This document shows, piece after piece, positions 8,721-15,734 of a DNA stretch of 16,599 nucleotides. A program made the position numbers and the translations under genes. Location of the stretch: positions 1 to 16,599 of the forward strand of contig CABSKX010000047.1 in the NCBI GenBank assembly GCA_902478365.1, read 5' to 3'. The notes below the pieces were generated by a model that had not been told where the DNA came from, did not search any database, and saw only the letters and a list, made by a program, of their open reading frames with translations. Numbering within the stretch: the stretch's first letter is position 1; each line of letters starts with the position of its first letter. The stretch comes from an uncultured Collinsella sp. GTDB lineage: Bacteria > Actinomycetota > Coriobacteriia > Coriobacteriales > Coriobacteriaceae.

Positions 8721-8936
8721 CGATTTGTTTGGTATTTTTGCTTGCCTTTGTACGACGTTCACTCTAGCTGTTATGCCAGCTTTAGCAGGATAAAGTGCCT
8801 CTGAGTAGGCTTTAGGGCATGCCTAACGATCTGCCCCTAACTTTGCTGGCACCGACGGTGTACGGAGGTCGCCTAAAGGTAGTTTTCTAGACATGTCCCA
8901 AAATCTACCGCATAGGGTACGCGTGCAAGGGTATCA

Positions 8937-8983
8937 TCTTTCACCGAAAATAGTTTCTAGTGTTAGGGGTTTTCGGTGGAAGA
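8937..8983 (+). promoter_or_regulatory. Inverted repeat enclosing the marR start codon
   Basis: Arms 8937-8950 and 8970-8983 pair over 14 bp with one G-U, including the perfect 9-bp core CACCGAAAA/TTTTCGGTG. The GTG start (8976-8978) is in the right arm and the AGGGG ribosome-binding site is in the 19-nt loop. It could be a MarR operator (autoregulation), a translational hairpin, or both. Confidence 0.5.
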
Positions 8984-9425
8984 TACCGATTTCCGTGAAC
9001 TTGGGCGTCAGCTCCTTTCCGAGTTCGGCAGCATGCATCAGCGCATTTCGCGTTTTGCGGACAAAGCCCTCGGCGGCGAGATGGCCGTCATGCGCGCCCT
9101 CATACTCGCCGGCGGTTCGCTCACGCCGAGCGAACTCGCTGATCGCGCCTGGGTCTCGAGTGCCCGCATCGCCAATATCCTACGCGCCCTCGAGGCCAAG
9201 GGCTGGGTCGAGCGCGAGCACTCAAAGACTGACCGTCGTCGCGTACACGTCATAGTGACCGACAAGGGATTCCAGGATCTCGAAATCAAACGCCGGGAAT
9301 TCGAGGACCGCACCGCGGCTTTCCTCGAGCAGCTCGGCGAAACAGATACCCAAGAGATGGTGCGTCTTCTAAGGCGTGCCAACGAAATTATCGACCGCAA
9401 TCAAGAAAGGAGAGATGCCGAGTGA
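8976..9425 (+). CDS. MarR-family regulator of the adjacent ABC exporter
   Basis: A 149-aa winged-helix regulator. After an N-terminal dimerisation helix, the helix-turn-helix lies at about residues 48-72 (LTPSELADRAWVSSARIANIL), followed by recognition-helix and wing sequence EREHSKTDRRRVHVIVTDKG (the DxR-rich wing typical of MarR) and a C-terminal helix. The start is GTG 8976, with AGGGG six bases upstream. Its TGA overlaps the GTG of the first ABC gene, so the three genes form one operon. It presumably represses the operon and is released by a compound the pump exports; the ligand is unknown. The start codon lies inside an inverted repeat (see the separate entry), which suggests autoregulation. 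Confidence 0.92.
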   Translation: MEDTDFRELGRQLLSEFGSMHQRISRFADKALGGEMAVMRALILAGGSLTPSELADRAWVSSARIANILRALEAKGWVEREHSKTDRRRVHVIVTDKGFQDLEIKRREFEDRTAAFLEQLGETDTQEMVRLLRRANEIIDRNQERRDAE

Positions 9426-11788
9426 GGATTCTCAAGCTCTTTAAAAAACATGTCCTGGCACTGTTCGCAGCTATCGTGCTTATCGTAATCAGCTGCAACG
9501 CCGATCTGGCGCTGCCTACCTATATGAGCGACATCGTCGACGTGGGCGTGCAGCAAGGCGGCATCGCCTCGCCCGTACCCGACACCATCCGCGCCGAATC
9601 GCTCGACGACCTTGAACTCTTTATGAGCACCAAGGACGCCAAAGCTGTGGAGGCCGTGTTTAGCAAGGCTGACAAAAATGGCATTCGAACGTATAAGGGT
9701 ACCGAGGAAGAGCGTGCCGATGGAGGCAAGATTGCCGACATTATGAGCCTGCCCGAGACTGTTGTCCTTTCGCTCAACCAGGGCATCGACGCCAACTCCA
9801 TGGGCGACATGATGGGCTCGTCCAGCGAGAAAGACGACAACGCTGCCCAGGCCATGCCCACCCCCGAGCAAATGGCAGCGATGACGCCCGAGCAGCTCGC
9901 CGAGATGCAGCAGAAGGCCGCGGCGGCGCAGAACATGCAAAAGCAAATTGATGCCGACGGCGGTAAGATCACTATGAAGAGCCTGCGCCTGGGTGTCGAG
10001 GGCGGTCTGGTAGACCAAAGCAAGCTCGTCGAGGGCGCCAACCAAATGGCGGACAAAATGGGCTCCATGTCGGGCTCCATCGTCACCCAGCGCGCCGTGA
10101 GCTATGTACAGGACGAGTACAAGGCGCAAGGCATCGACCCCGCCGACGTGCAGAACGCCTACCTGAGCCGCATGGCGACCACGATGTTTGGACTGTGCCT
10201 CGTGTCGCTCGTCGCCACCATCCTGACCGGTGCCGTGGCTTCGCGCACCGCCTGCTCCATCGCCCGCGACCTGCGCCGCGAGACCTTCAACAAGGTTATG
10301 CACTTCTCGCCGGCCGAGGTGGGCAAGTTTAGCCAGGCCTCGCTCATCACCCGCTGCACCAACGACATTCAGCAGATCCAGATGGCCGCAACCCTGTTTA
10401 TCCGCATGTGTCTGATGGCCCCCGTCATGGGCATCGTCGCCGTCATGCGCGTCCTGGCCAACCACACCGGCCTGGAGTGGACCATCGCTGTGGCCATCAT
10501 CGCGGTTTCGGCCGTTGTCGGCGTGCTCATGGGCCTCACCATGCCCAAGTTCAAAAAGATGCAGAGCTTTGTGGACCGCGTGAACCTTACCGCCCGCGAG
10601 CTGCTCGACGGCCTTATGCCCATCCGCTCGTTCAACCGCGAAGAGCATGAGCTCGAGCGTTTTGACAAGGCTTCGCTCGACCTAATGACCACGCAGCTCT
10701 ACACCAACCGCGCCATGAGCTTTATGATGCCGCTCATGATGCTCGTCATGAACTGCATCACCGTGCTTATCGTCTGGTTTGGCGCGCAGGGCGTGTCCGA
10801 CGGCGTGATGCAGGTCGGCAACATGATGGCGTTTATCTCCTACACCATGCAGATCGTCATGGCGTTTATGATCCTCACCATGGTTTCGGTTATCCTGCCC
10901 CGTGCCGAGGTCGCAGCCGAGCGCGTGGAAGAGGTCATCACTTGCCCCACCAGCATCAACGACCCTGTCTCGCCCAAACTGCCCGCGGTCAGCGCGCCGC
11001 GCGGTGAGCTCACCTTCCGCGACGTGAGCTTCCAGTATCCCGACGCCCGCGCCGATGTCATCAGCGGCGTGAACTTCACCACACATGCCGGTCAGATGCT
11101 CGGCATCATTGGCTCCACGGGCTCGGGCAAGTCCACGCTCGTGCAGTTGATTCCGCGCCTGTACGACGTCACGGGCGGCAGCATTTCGCTCGACGGCATC
11201 GACGTGCGCGACATGACCCTTTCCGAGCTGCGCCGCCGCATTGGCTATATCCCGCAGCAGGGTCGCCTGTTCTCGGGCACCGTCGAGAGCAACCTTAAGT
11301 TTGCCGGCGACATGGTGAGCGACGAGGACATGTACCGGGCGGCACGCATCGCCCAGGCCGAGGACTTTATCGCCGAGCGCGAGGGCGGCTACGACTCCCC
11401 CATCAGCCAGGGCGGCTCCAATGTTTCGGGCGGTCAGCGCCAGCGTCTGGCCATCGCCCGCGCCTTGGCCAAGAAGCCCGAGGTCGTAGTTTTCGATGAT
11501 TCGTTTAGCGCGCTTGACTACAAGACCGACGCGCGCCTGCGCGAGGAGCTGGCCAAAAACGTCACCGACGCCGCGCTCGTGGTCGTGGCCCAGCGCATCG
11601 CGACCATCATGCACGCCGACCAGATCATCGTGCTCGACGACGGTCACGTAGTGGGCACCGGCACGCACAAGGAGCTACTGCGCAGCTGCCCGGCGTACCT
11701 GGAAATCGCACAGTCGCAGCTTTCCGCCGAGGAGCTGGGGCTTACCCAAGAAGAAATTACAGCCGTTATGGAAGGAGGCGAGCGCTAA
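9422..11788 (+). CDS. ABC exporter half-transporter with degenerate ATP site and large extracytoplasmic insert
   Basis: A 788-aa half-transporter of the heterodimeric multidrug exporter type (BmrC/D, LmrC/D, TM287/288 group). The first membrane span (about 10-30) is followed by a hydrophilic, Met/Gln/Ala-rich segment (about 40-245) that should lie outside the membrane, then five further spans (about 252-492). The ATPase domain has Walker A GSTGSGKST (564-572), Q-loop Gln612, signature VSGGQ (668-672) and Walker B VVVFDD. The catalytic Glu is Asp693, and the switch His is Gln724 (VVAQR). These changes mark the degenerate nucleotide site. The GTG start overlaps the marR stop by four bases, with AGGAG nine bases upstream. 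The substrate is unknown; drug, peptide or lipid export is possible. Confidence 0.93.
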   Translation: MRILKLFKKHVLALFAAIVLIVISCNADLALPTYMSDIVDVGVQQGGIASPVPDTIRAESLDDLELFMSTKDAKAVEAVFSKADKNGIRTYKGTEEERADGGKIADIMSLPETVVLSLNQGIDANSMGDMMGSSSEKDDNAAQAMPTPEQMAAMTPEQLAEMQQKAAAAQNMQKQIDADGGKITMKSLRLGVEGGLVDQSKLVEGANQMADKMGSMSGSIVTQRAVSYVQDEYKAQGIDPADVQNAYLSRMATTMFGLCLVSLVATILTGAVASRTACSIARDLRRETFNKVMHFSPAEVGKFSQASLITRCTNDIQQIQMAATLFIRMCLMAPVMGIVAVMRVLANHTGLEWTIAVAIIAVSAVVGVLMGLTMPKFKKMQSFVDRVNLTARELLDGLMPIRSFNREEHELERFDKASLDLMTTQLYTNRAMSFMMPLMMLVMNCITVLIVWFGAQGVSDGVMQVGNMMAFISYTMQIVMAFMILTMVSVILPRAEVAAERVEEVITCPTSINDPVSPKLPAVSAPRGELTFRDVSFQYPDARADVISGVNFTTHAGQMLGIIGSTGSGKSTLVQLIPRLYDVTGGSISLDGIDVRDMTLSELRRRIGYIPQQGRLFSGTVESNLKFAGDMVSDEDMYRAARIAQAEDFIAEREGGYDSPISQGGSNVSGGQRQRLAIARALAKKPEVVVFDDSFSALDYKTDARLREELAKNVTDAALVVVAQRIATIMHADQIIVLDDGHVVGTGTHKELLRSCPAYLEIAQSQLSAEELGLTQEEITAVMEGGER

Positions 11789-13644
11789 TGGCAGACGAGA
11801 CCAAGACCCAAATTCCCAAGCCCACCCGCCAGCGTGGTCCCATGGGCCGCATGGGCGGCATGCGTCGCGGCGAAAAGGCCAAGGACTTTAAGGGCACCAT
11901 GAGGCAGCTGCTCGGCTATATCGGCCAGCACAAGATTGCCGTGTTTGCCGCCGTCGCCTTTGCCGTGTGCTCGGTCATCTTTAACATTGTGGGACCCAAG
12001 GTGCTCGGCCAGGTTACGACCAAGCTGTTCGAAGGCCTGGTCGCCAAGGTCAATGGTACCGGCGATGTCGACTTTGACTGGATCGCCAAGACGCTCGGCT
12101 TTTTGCTCTGCCTGTATCTGGCGAGCTCTGTCTGCAGCCTGGTCCAGGGCTGGCTCATGACCGGCGTCACGCAAAAGATCTGCTACCGCATGCGCAAGGA
12201 GATTGCCGCCAAGATTGCCGTCGTGCCGATGAGCTACTTCAACGGCCACAGCAAGGGCGACGTGCTCAGCCGCATCACCAACGACGTCGATACGCTGGGT
12301 CAGTCGCTCAACCAGAGCGTGACGCAGCTCATCACGTCGGTGACGCAGATTATCGGCGTGCTCGTCATGATGCTGTCGATCAGCCTGCCGCTCACCGGCG
12401 TCACCGTGCTCACGCTGCCGGCAGCCGCAATTATCTTGATGGTGATGATTCACTTCTCGCAGCCGTACTTCCGCGAGCAGCAGCAGGTCCTGGGCGCCGT
12501 CAACGGCATTATCGAGGAGGACTTTGCCGGTCAAAACGTCATTCAGGTGTTCGACCGCGCCGAGGCCTCAATCGAGGAGTTCGACCGTCAAAACGACCGC
12601 CTGTTTATTAGTGGCTGGCGTTCGCAGTTCCTGTCGGGCCTGATGATGCCGCTTATGAGCCTGGTGGGCAACATGGGTTACGTGGGCGTTGTCGTGGTGG
12701 GCGCGCAGCTCGCGCTGACCGGCAATGCCACGCCCGGCGACATCCAGAGCTTTATCCAGTACGTGCGCAACTTTACGCAACCCGTGCAGCAGCTGGGCAA
12801 CGTGAGCAACACGATGCAGTCGATGGCAGCTGCCACCGAGCGTGTGTTTGAGTTCCTGGCCGCGCCCGAGGAGGAGCAGAAGGCCGACGCGCAGATTCCC
12901 GAGAAGCGCCCCGGCCACGTGGAGTTTGACCATGTGAAGTTTGGCTACACGCCCGACAAGACCATCATCCACGACTTTAGCTGCGAGGCGCAGCCCGGCC
13001 AGACCATCGCCATCGTCGGCCCCACCGGCGCCGGCAAGACCACGCTCATTAAGCTGCTGCAGCGCTTTTACGACGTGGACGGCGGTTCGCTGCGCGTCGA
13101 GGGCGTCGACGTGCGCGACTGGGACCGTGCGGCACTGCGCGGCGAGTTTGCCATGGTACTGCAGGATACCTGGCTGTTTAACGGCACCATCCGCGAGAAC
13201 ATCCGCTACGGACGCCCCGATGCGAGCGATGCCGAGGTCGAGGCCGCTGCGCGTGCCGCGCGTTGCGACCACTTTATCCATACGCTCGCCGGCGGCTACG
13301 ATTTCATGATCAACGAGGAGGGCACTAACCTATCGCAGGGTCAGCGCCAGCTCGTGACCATCGCCCGCGCCATTTTGGCCGACCGCCCGGCGCTAATTCT
13401 GGACGAGGCAACCTCCAACGTTGACACTCGTACCGAGGAGCTTATTCAGCGTGCCATGGATGCGCTGATGCAGGGCCGTACCAGCTTTGTTATCGCGCAC
13501 CGCCTGTCCACGATCCGCAACGCCGACGTGATCTTGGTAATTCGCGACGGCGACATCGTCGAGAAGGGCACGCACGACGAGTTGCTCGCCCAGGGCGGCT
13601 TCTACGCCGATCTGTACAACTCGCAGTTCGACGAGGCGGCGTAA
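11788..13644 (+). CDS. ABC exporter half-transporter, partner with consensus catalytic Glu
   Basis: A 618-aa partner subunit. It has a basic, Gly/Met-rich cytoplasmic N-terminus (about 1-40), six membrane spans (about 48-345) and an ATPase domain with Walker A GPTGAGKTT (411-419), Q-loop Gln459, Walker B LILDE (catalytic Glu540) and switch His571. Its signature is LSQGQ (515-519) instead of LSGGQ. In the known heterodimers, the altered signature faces the degenerate Walker site of the other subunit. So NBD1 Walker with this LSQGQ makes the weak site, and this Walker with NBD1 VSGGQ makes the active site. Its ATG shares one base with the TAA of the upstream gene, with GGAGG ahead; translational coupling and 1:1 production are expected. 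A terminator follows 30 bp downstream. Confidence 0.95.
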   Translation: MADETKTQIPKPTRQRGPMGRMGGMRRGEKAKDFKGTMRQLLGYIGQHKIAVFAAVAFAVCSVIFNIVGPKVLGQVTTKLFEGLVAKVNGTGDVDFDWIAKTLGFLLCLYLASSVCSLVQGWLMTGVTQKICYRMRKEIAAKIAVVPMSYFNGHSKGDVLSRITNDVDTLGQSLNQSVTQLITSVTQIIGVLVMMLSISLPLTGVTVLTLPAAAIILMVMIHFSQPYFREQQQVLGAVNGIIEEDFAGQNVIQVFDRAEASIEEFDRQNDRLFISGWRSQFLSGLMMPLMSLVGNMGYVGVVVVGAQLALTGNATPGDIQSFIQYVRNFTQPVQQLGNVSNTMQSMAAATERVFEFLAAPEEEQKADAQIPEKRPGHVEFDHVKFGYTPDKTIIHDFSCEAQPGQTIAIVGPTGAGKTTLIKLLQRFYDVDGGSLRVEGVDVRDWDRAALRGEFAMVLQDTWLFNGTIRENIRYGRPDASDAEVEAAARAARCDHFIHTLAGGYDFMINEEGTNLSQGQRQLVTIARAILADRPALILDEATSNVDTRTEELIQRAMDALMQGRTSFVIAHRLSTIRNADVILVIRDGDIVEKGTHDELLAQGGFYADLYNSQFDEAA

Positions 13645-13673
13645 AAACCGGCGGCAAACAACCGCAATGCCCA

Positions 13674-13716
13674 GAAAACGGGGGCGCAGGACAACCTGTG
13701 CCCCCGTTTTCTTGTT
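13674..13716 (+). terminator. Rho-independent terminator of the MarR-ABC operon
   Basis: Arms 13674-13690 and 13695-13711 form a 17-bp stem with one G-U and an ACAA loop. The stem base is GAAAAC/GTTTTC, followed by TTGTTC. The run of A on the left arm would also give a U-tract on the opposite strand. Confidence 0.9.
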
Positions 13717-13772
13717 CTGCGACCCTCAAACCGCCTCCCCTGGGACCTGATTGACAGCCCCTTCGAGGCCCC

Positions 13773-14003
13773 GTGGGCAAAAAATGGCAAATATGAGTAC
13801 TGTTACCTTTTTAGTAACAGCCAAAACAGCCCCAAATGCCGTTTTCACAGCTTACACGCGCCCCTAAATTGATCAAACAGCCCTATAGCGAACTTATATG
13901 TGTTTGCGTTAATGAACATATTTTGCTGTTATGTCTATTATTTTGCGAAGACAATATGATACTAAGATAGCAACCGTACTCATATTTGGCATTTTTTGCC
14001 CAC
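13773..14003. repeat. Pair of 34-bp inverted repeats enclosing a 163-bp AT-rich core
   Basis: The left arm (13773-13806) and the right arm (13970-14003) are reverse complements with only four differences; both contain GGGCAAAAAATG and CAAATATGAGTAC. A few more bases outside also pair. The core is gene-free and AT-rich. It could be a miniature inverted-repeat element or two binding sites of one regulator. No target-site duplication is evident. Confidence 0.75.
13800..13820. promoter_or_regulatory. Dyad CTGTTAC-N7-GTAACAG
   Basis: CTGTTAC (13800-13806) and GTAACAG (13814-13820) form a perfect 7-bp dyad with spacer CTTTTTA at the inner edge of the left 34-bp repeat. The right 34-bp arm has no matching partner half. 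It is a possible operator or small hairpin. Confidence 0.4.
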
Positions 14004-14053
14004 AGGGTATTTCCTGGGGAACCGACAACAGCCTTAGGGTCCCGCGCGGCGCC

Positions 14054-14121
14054 GCTCCCTCCCGGCATCCGCCGACGTTTCCCCAGATAAAACCTGCCAA
14101 AATAAACCTGTCTCTATTTGG
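14054..14121 (+). repeat. Dispersed intergenic repeat, copy A
   Basis: The core 14076-14121 (46 bp) matches the reverse complement of 15635-15680 at 41 of 46 positions, including CCCAGATAAAACCT and CCAAAATAAACC. Similarity continues leftward through GCTCCCTC with a small indel. CCTGCCAAA (14093-14101) can pair with TTTGGTAGG (14117-14125). It lies just upstream of the DAHP synthase promoter. Confidence 0.8.
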
Positions 14122-14143
14122 TAGGTTTCGGGGTGACAAGGGC

Positions 14144-14172
14144 TTGCACTTTAGCGTGCGACAGCGGATAAT
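14144..14172 (+). promoter_or_regulatory. Promoter of the DAHP synthase gene
   Basis: TTGCAC (14144-14149) and GATAAT (14167-14172) are separated by an optimal 17 bp. Transcription would begin near 14179, leaving a leader of about 48 nt. The leader shows no leader peptide, T-box or attenuator. Confidence 0.65.
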
Positions 14173-14226
14173 GCCGAGCACTCGACAATACGCTTATTGC
14201 TCTTTCTATAGATTGAGGAGGCCCCT

Positions 14227-15258
14227 ATGGCCATGGAATTCAAACGCAAGTTGCCGATCCCAATGGAGATCCGCGAGGAAATGCCGCTTTCTGCCGAGCT
14301 TACCGCCAAAAAGCAGGCATTTGACGCCGAGGTCGCCAAAGTCTTTACCGGCGAGGACGCACGCAAGGTGCTCATCATCGGCCCATGCTCTGCCGACCGC
14401 GAGGATTCGGTGCTTGAGTACATGAACCGACTGGCCAAGACCGCTGAGGAGGTCAAGGACAAGCTCATCATCATTCCGCGCGTCTACACCAATAAGCCGC
14501 GTACCAAGGGCACCGGTTACAAGGGTTTGCTGCACAACCCCAACCCCGAGGCTCCCGACGACCTGCTCGAGGGCGTCAAGGCCATCCGCCATATGCACCT
14601 GCGCGTTATTAAGGAAACAGGCTTCTTCACCGCCGACGAGATGCTCTATCCGTCCAACTACCAGTACCTCGTTGACCTGCTGAGCTATGTGGCCGTGGGC
14701 GCACGCTCGGTCGAAAACCAGGAGCATCGCCTGGTGTCGAGCGGTATTTCGGTGCCCGTGGGCATGAAGAACCCCACCGCCGGTTCCACCACCGTTATGC
14801 TCAACTCCATTTACGCCGCGCAGGCGCACCAGAGCTTCATCTTCCGCAACTGGGAGGTCGAGTGCGACGGCAATCCGCTCGCGCACGCCGTTATGCGTGG
14901 CTACATCGGTCTCGACGGTCGCACCTACCCCAACTACCACTACGAGCACCTGGAGCGCCTGGCCGAACGCTACACCGAGCACGCCGGCTATGCCAATCCG
15001 GCAGCGGTCATCGACTGCAACCACGACAACTCGGGTAAGCGCCCGCTTGAGCAGTATCGCATTTGCAAGGAGGTGCTCGACAGCTGCCGCCGCAACGAGT
15101 CCATCTCCAAGCTGGTCAAGGGCTTTATGATCGAGTCCTACCTGGAGGACGGCAACCAGCCGGTCGACGGCGGCGTCTTTGGCAAGTCGATCACCGATCC
15201 GTGCCTGGGCTGGGAAAAGACCGACTACCTCATCCACGAGATCGCGGAGCGGGTGTAG
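14227..15258 (+). CDS. aroG: 3-deoxy-7-phosphoheptulonate (DAHP) synthase, class I AroF/G/H type
   Basis: The first enzyme of the shikimate pathway, condensing phosphoenolpyruvate and erythrose 4-phosphate. Its 343 aa match the E. coli AroF/G/H length. Visible are GPCSAD (52-57, metal ligand Cys54), PRVYTNKPRTKGTGYKG (84-100), GARSVENQEHR (158-168), GMKNPTAGS (179-187), DCNHDNSGK (263-271, His266), GFMIES (299-304, Glu303) and SITDPCLGW (321-329, Asp324). These are the four metal-binding positions of the family. The ATG at 14227 follows GAGGAGG by five bases; a second ATG lies two codons in. It is monocistronic, between intergenic repeats, with its own promoter and downstream hairpins. Feedback by Phe, Tyr or Trp cannot be judged from what I can see, so aroF, aroG and aroH are equally possible symbols. 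Confidence 0.95.
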   Translation: MAMEFKRKLPIPMEIREEMPLSAELTAKKQAFDAEVAKVFTGEDARKVLIIGPCSADREDSVLEYMNRLAKTAEEVKDKLIIIPRVYTNKPRTKGTGYKGLLHNPNPEAPDDLLEGVKAIRHMHLRVIKETGFFTADEMLYPSNYQYLVDLLSYVAVGARSVENQEHRLVSSGISVPVGMKNPTAGSTTVMLNSIYAAQAHQSFIFRNWEVECDGNPLAHAVMRGYIGLDGRTYPNYHYEHLERLAERYTEHAGYANPAAVIDCNHDNSGKRPLEQYRICKEVLDSCRRNESISKLVKGFMIESYLEDGNQPVDGGVFGKSITDPCLGWEKTDYLIHEIAERV

Positions 15259-15287
15259 GTTACGGCGTTTTACCAAACGCCGTAACC
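15258..15287 (+). other. Perfect 13-bp hairpin at the DAHP synthase stop codon
   Basis: Arms 15258-15270 and 15275-15287 pair perfectly around TACC. The last base of the TAG stop is part of the stem. No U-tract follows, so it is more likely a 3'-end stabiliser or transcript-pausing structure than a terminator alone. Confidence 0.6.
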
Positions 15288-15302
15288 GGCCGACGCTGCG
15301 CT

Positions 15303-15395
15303 GGTCGCATTTGGACAATCTGACGTTCAACTTCAAGGGCGCGACCAAGAGGTCAGCGCCCTTTCGTTTCACGTCACCTTGTCTCAAATGCGACC
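15303..15395. repeat. Nested palindrome downstream of the DAHP synthase gene
   Basis: The outer arms 15303-15325 and 15372-15395 share GGTCGCATTTG and GACAA as reverse complements, with a 1-base indel and two mismatches. They enclose the terminator-like hairpin 15335-15363. The whole 93 bp could fold as one long arm. Confidence 0.65.
15335..15370 (+). terminator. Probable rho-independent terminator of the DAHP synthase gene
   Basis: AAGGGCGCGACC (15335-15346) pairs with GGTC-A-GCGCCCTT (15351-15363) around AAGA with one bulged A, followed by the short U-rich tract TCGTTTC. It lies about 75 bp after the stop codon. Confidence 0.65.
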
Positions 15396-15442
15396 CGCTC
15401 GCTGTCCGTCCTCTACCTGCGGCGTTGTCTTGCTCCGGATGC

Positions 15443-15515
15443 GGCAGTTAGGGACGCTCCTTTTCTGCCGGCAGTTTGGGACACTCCTTGGGTAGTCGTT
15501 GGGGACGTTCTTGTT
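15443..15515 (+). repeat. Three degenerate tandem repeats with GGGAC-YTCYTT core
   Basis: GGCAGTTAGGGACGCTCCTT (15443-15462) recurs 27 bp later as GGCAGTTTGGGACACTCCTT (15470-15489), with 18 of 20 identical. A weaker third unit lies at 15496-15515 (GTTGGGGACGTTCTT). The third unit forms most of the left arm of the hairpin that follows. Confidence 0.65.
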
Positions 15516-15551
15516 TGACTAGTCGTTTAAGAACGTCCCCAACGACTACCC
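15490..15551. repeat. Perfect 23-bp inverted repeat (long hairpin)
   Basis: Arms 15490-15512 and 15529-15551 are exact reverse complements containing GTCGTTGGGGACGTTC. The 16-nt loop itself holds the palindrome GACTAGTC. No poly-U follows and no coding frame is associated. It probably belongs to a family of intergenic palindromic elements. Confidence 0.8.
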
Positions 15552-15634
15552 CTCGCGTATCGTATGCGCGCCGGGCTTCGGGGGCCAGGCGCACTCTGTT
15601 AAACATGCCCTCGGGTCGCACGTTTCCCTTTGTG

Positions 15635-15699
15635 CCAAAAAGGGACTGGTTTATTTTGGTAGGTTTTATCTGGGCAAACGCCAGCCGCCGCGAGGGAGC
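15635..15699 (-). repeat. Dispersed intergenic repeat, copy B (opposite orientation)
   Basis: The reverse complement of 15635-15680 matches copy A (14076-14121) at 41 of 46 positions, and GAGGGAGC at 15692-15699 continues the match. The two copies flank the DAHP synthase gene in opposite orientations, about 1.5 kb apart. Confidence 0.8.
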
Positions 15700-15734
15700 C
15701 GCCTTCCCTCGTGGCGGTCTTCTAGCAGAAAAAC

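Larger units (their letters stand above)
8427..8975. other. Gene-free divergent region between pflB and marR
   Basis: About 550 bp between two divergent units, more AT-rich around 8641-8680. A 77-codon open frame on the minus strand (8529-8762) has no ribosome-binding site or family resemblance and is not accepted as a gene. Listed separately are a candidate pflB promoter, an AAACGTTT palindrome in its leader, GTGAAC/GTTCAC half-sites and an inverted repeat over the marR start. A further perfect palindrome, CACCGACGGTG, lies at 8850-8860. I see no FNR box and no known riboswitch. Confidence 0.5.
13717..14226. other. Repeat-rich intergenic region upstream of the DAHP synthase gene
   Basis: About 510 bp with no convincing gene. 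It holds a 34-bp inverted repeat pair, a small dyad, one copy of a dispersed repeat and the DAHP synthase promoter, all listed separately. The middle part (13820-13970) is AT-rich and unlike the surrounding coding DNA. Confidence 0.6.

Noticed and set aside
8529..8762. 77-codon minus-strand frame upstream of pflB
   Set aside because: No ribosome-binding site, no recognisable domain, and it overlaps the candidate pflB promoter and leader.
8802..8813. 12-base match TGAGTAGGCTTT to 15739-15750
   Set aside because: Matches of this length are expected by chance several times in a window this size, and similarity does not extend beyond it.
9401..10648. 415-codon minus-strand frame opposite the first ABC gene
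   Set aside because: His/Gly/Ala-rich antisense translation typical of GC-rich shadows; the plus-strand gene is unambiguous.
13909..14181. Small minus-strand frame (and a similar plus-strand frame at 15476-15745) giving related peptides
   Set aside because: The similarity comes from the dispersed DNA repeat; substitutions are mostly amino-acid-changing and the frames lack good starts, so they are not taken as genes.
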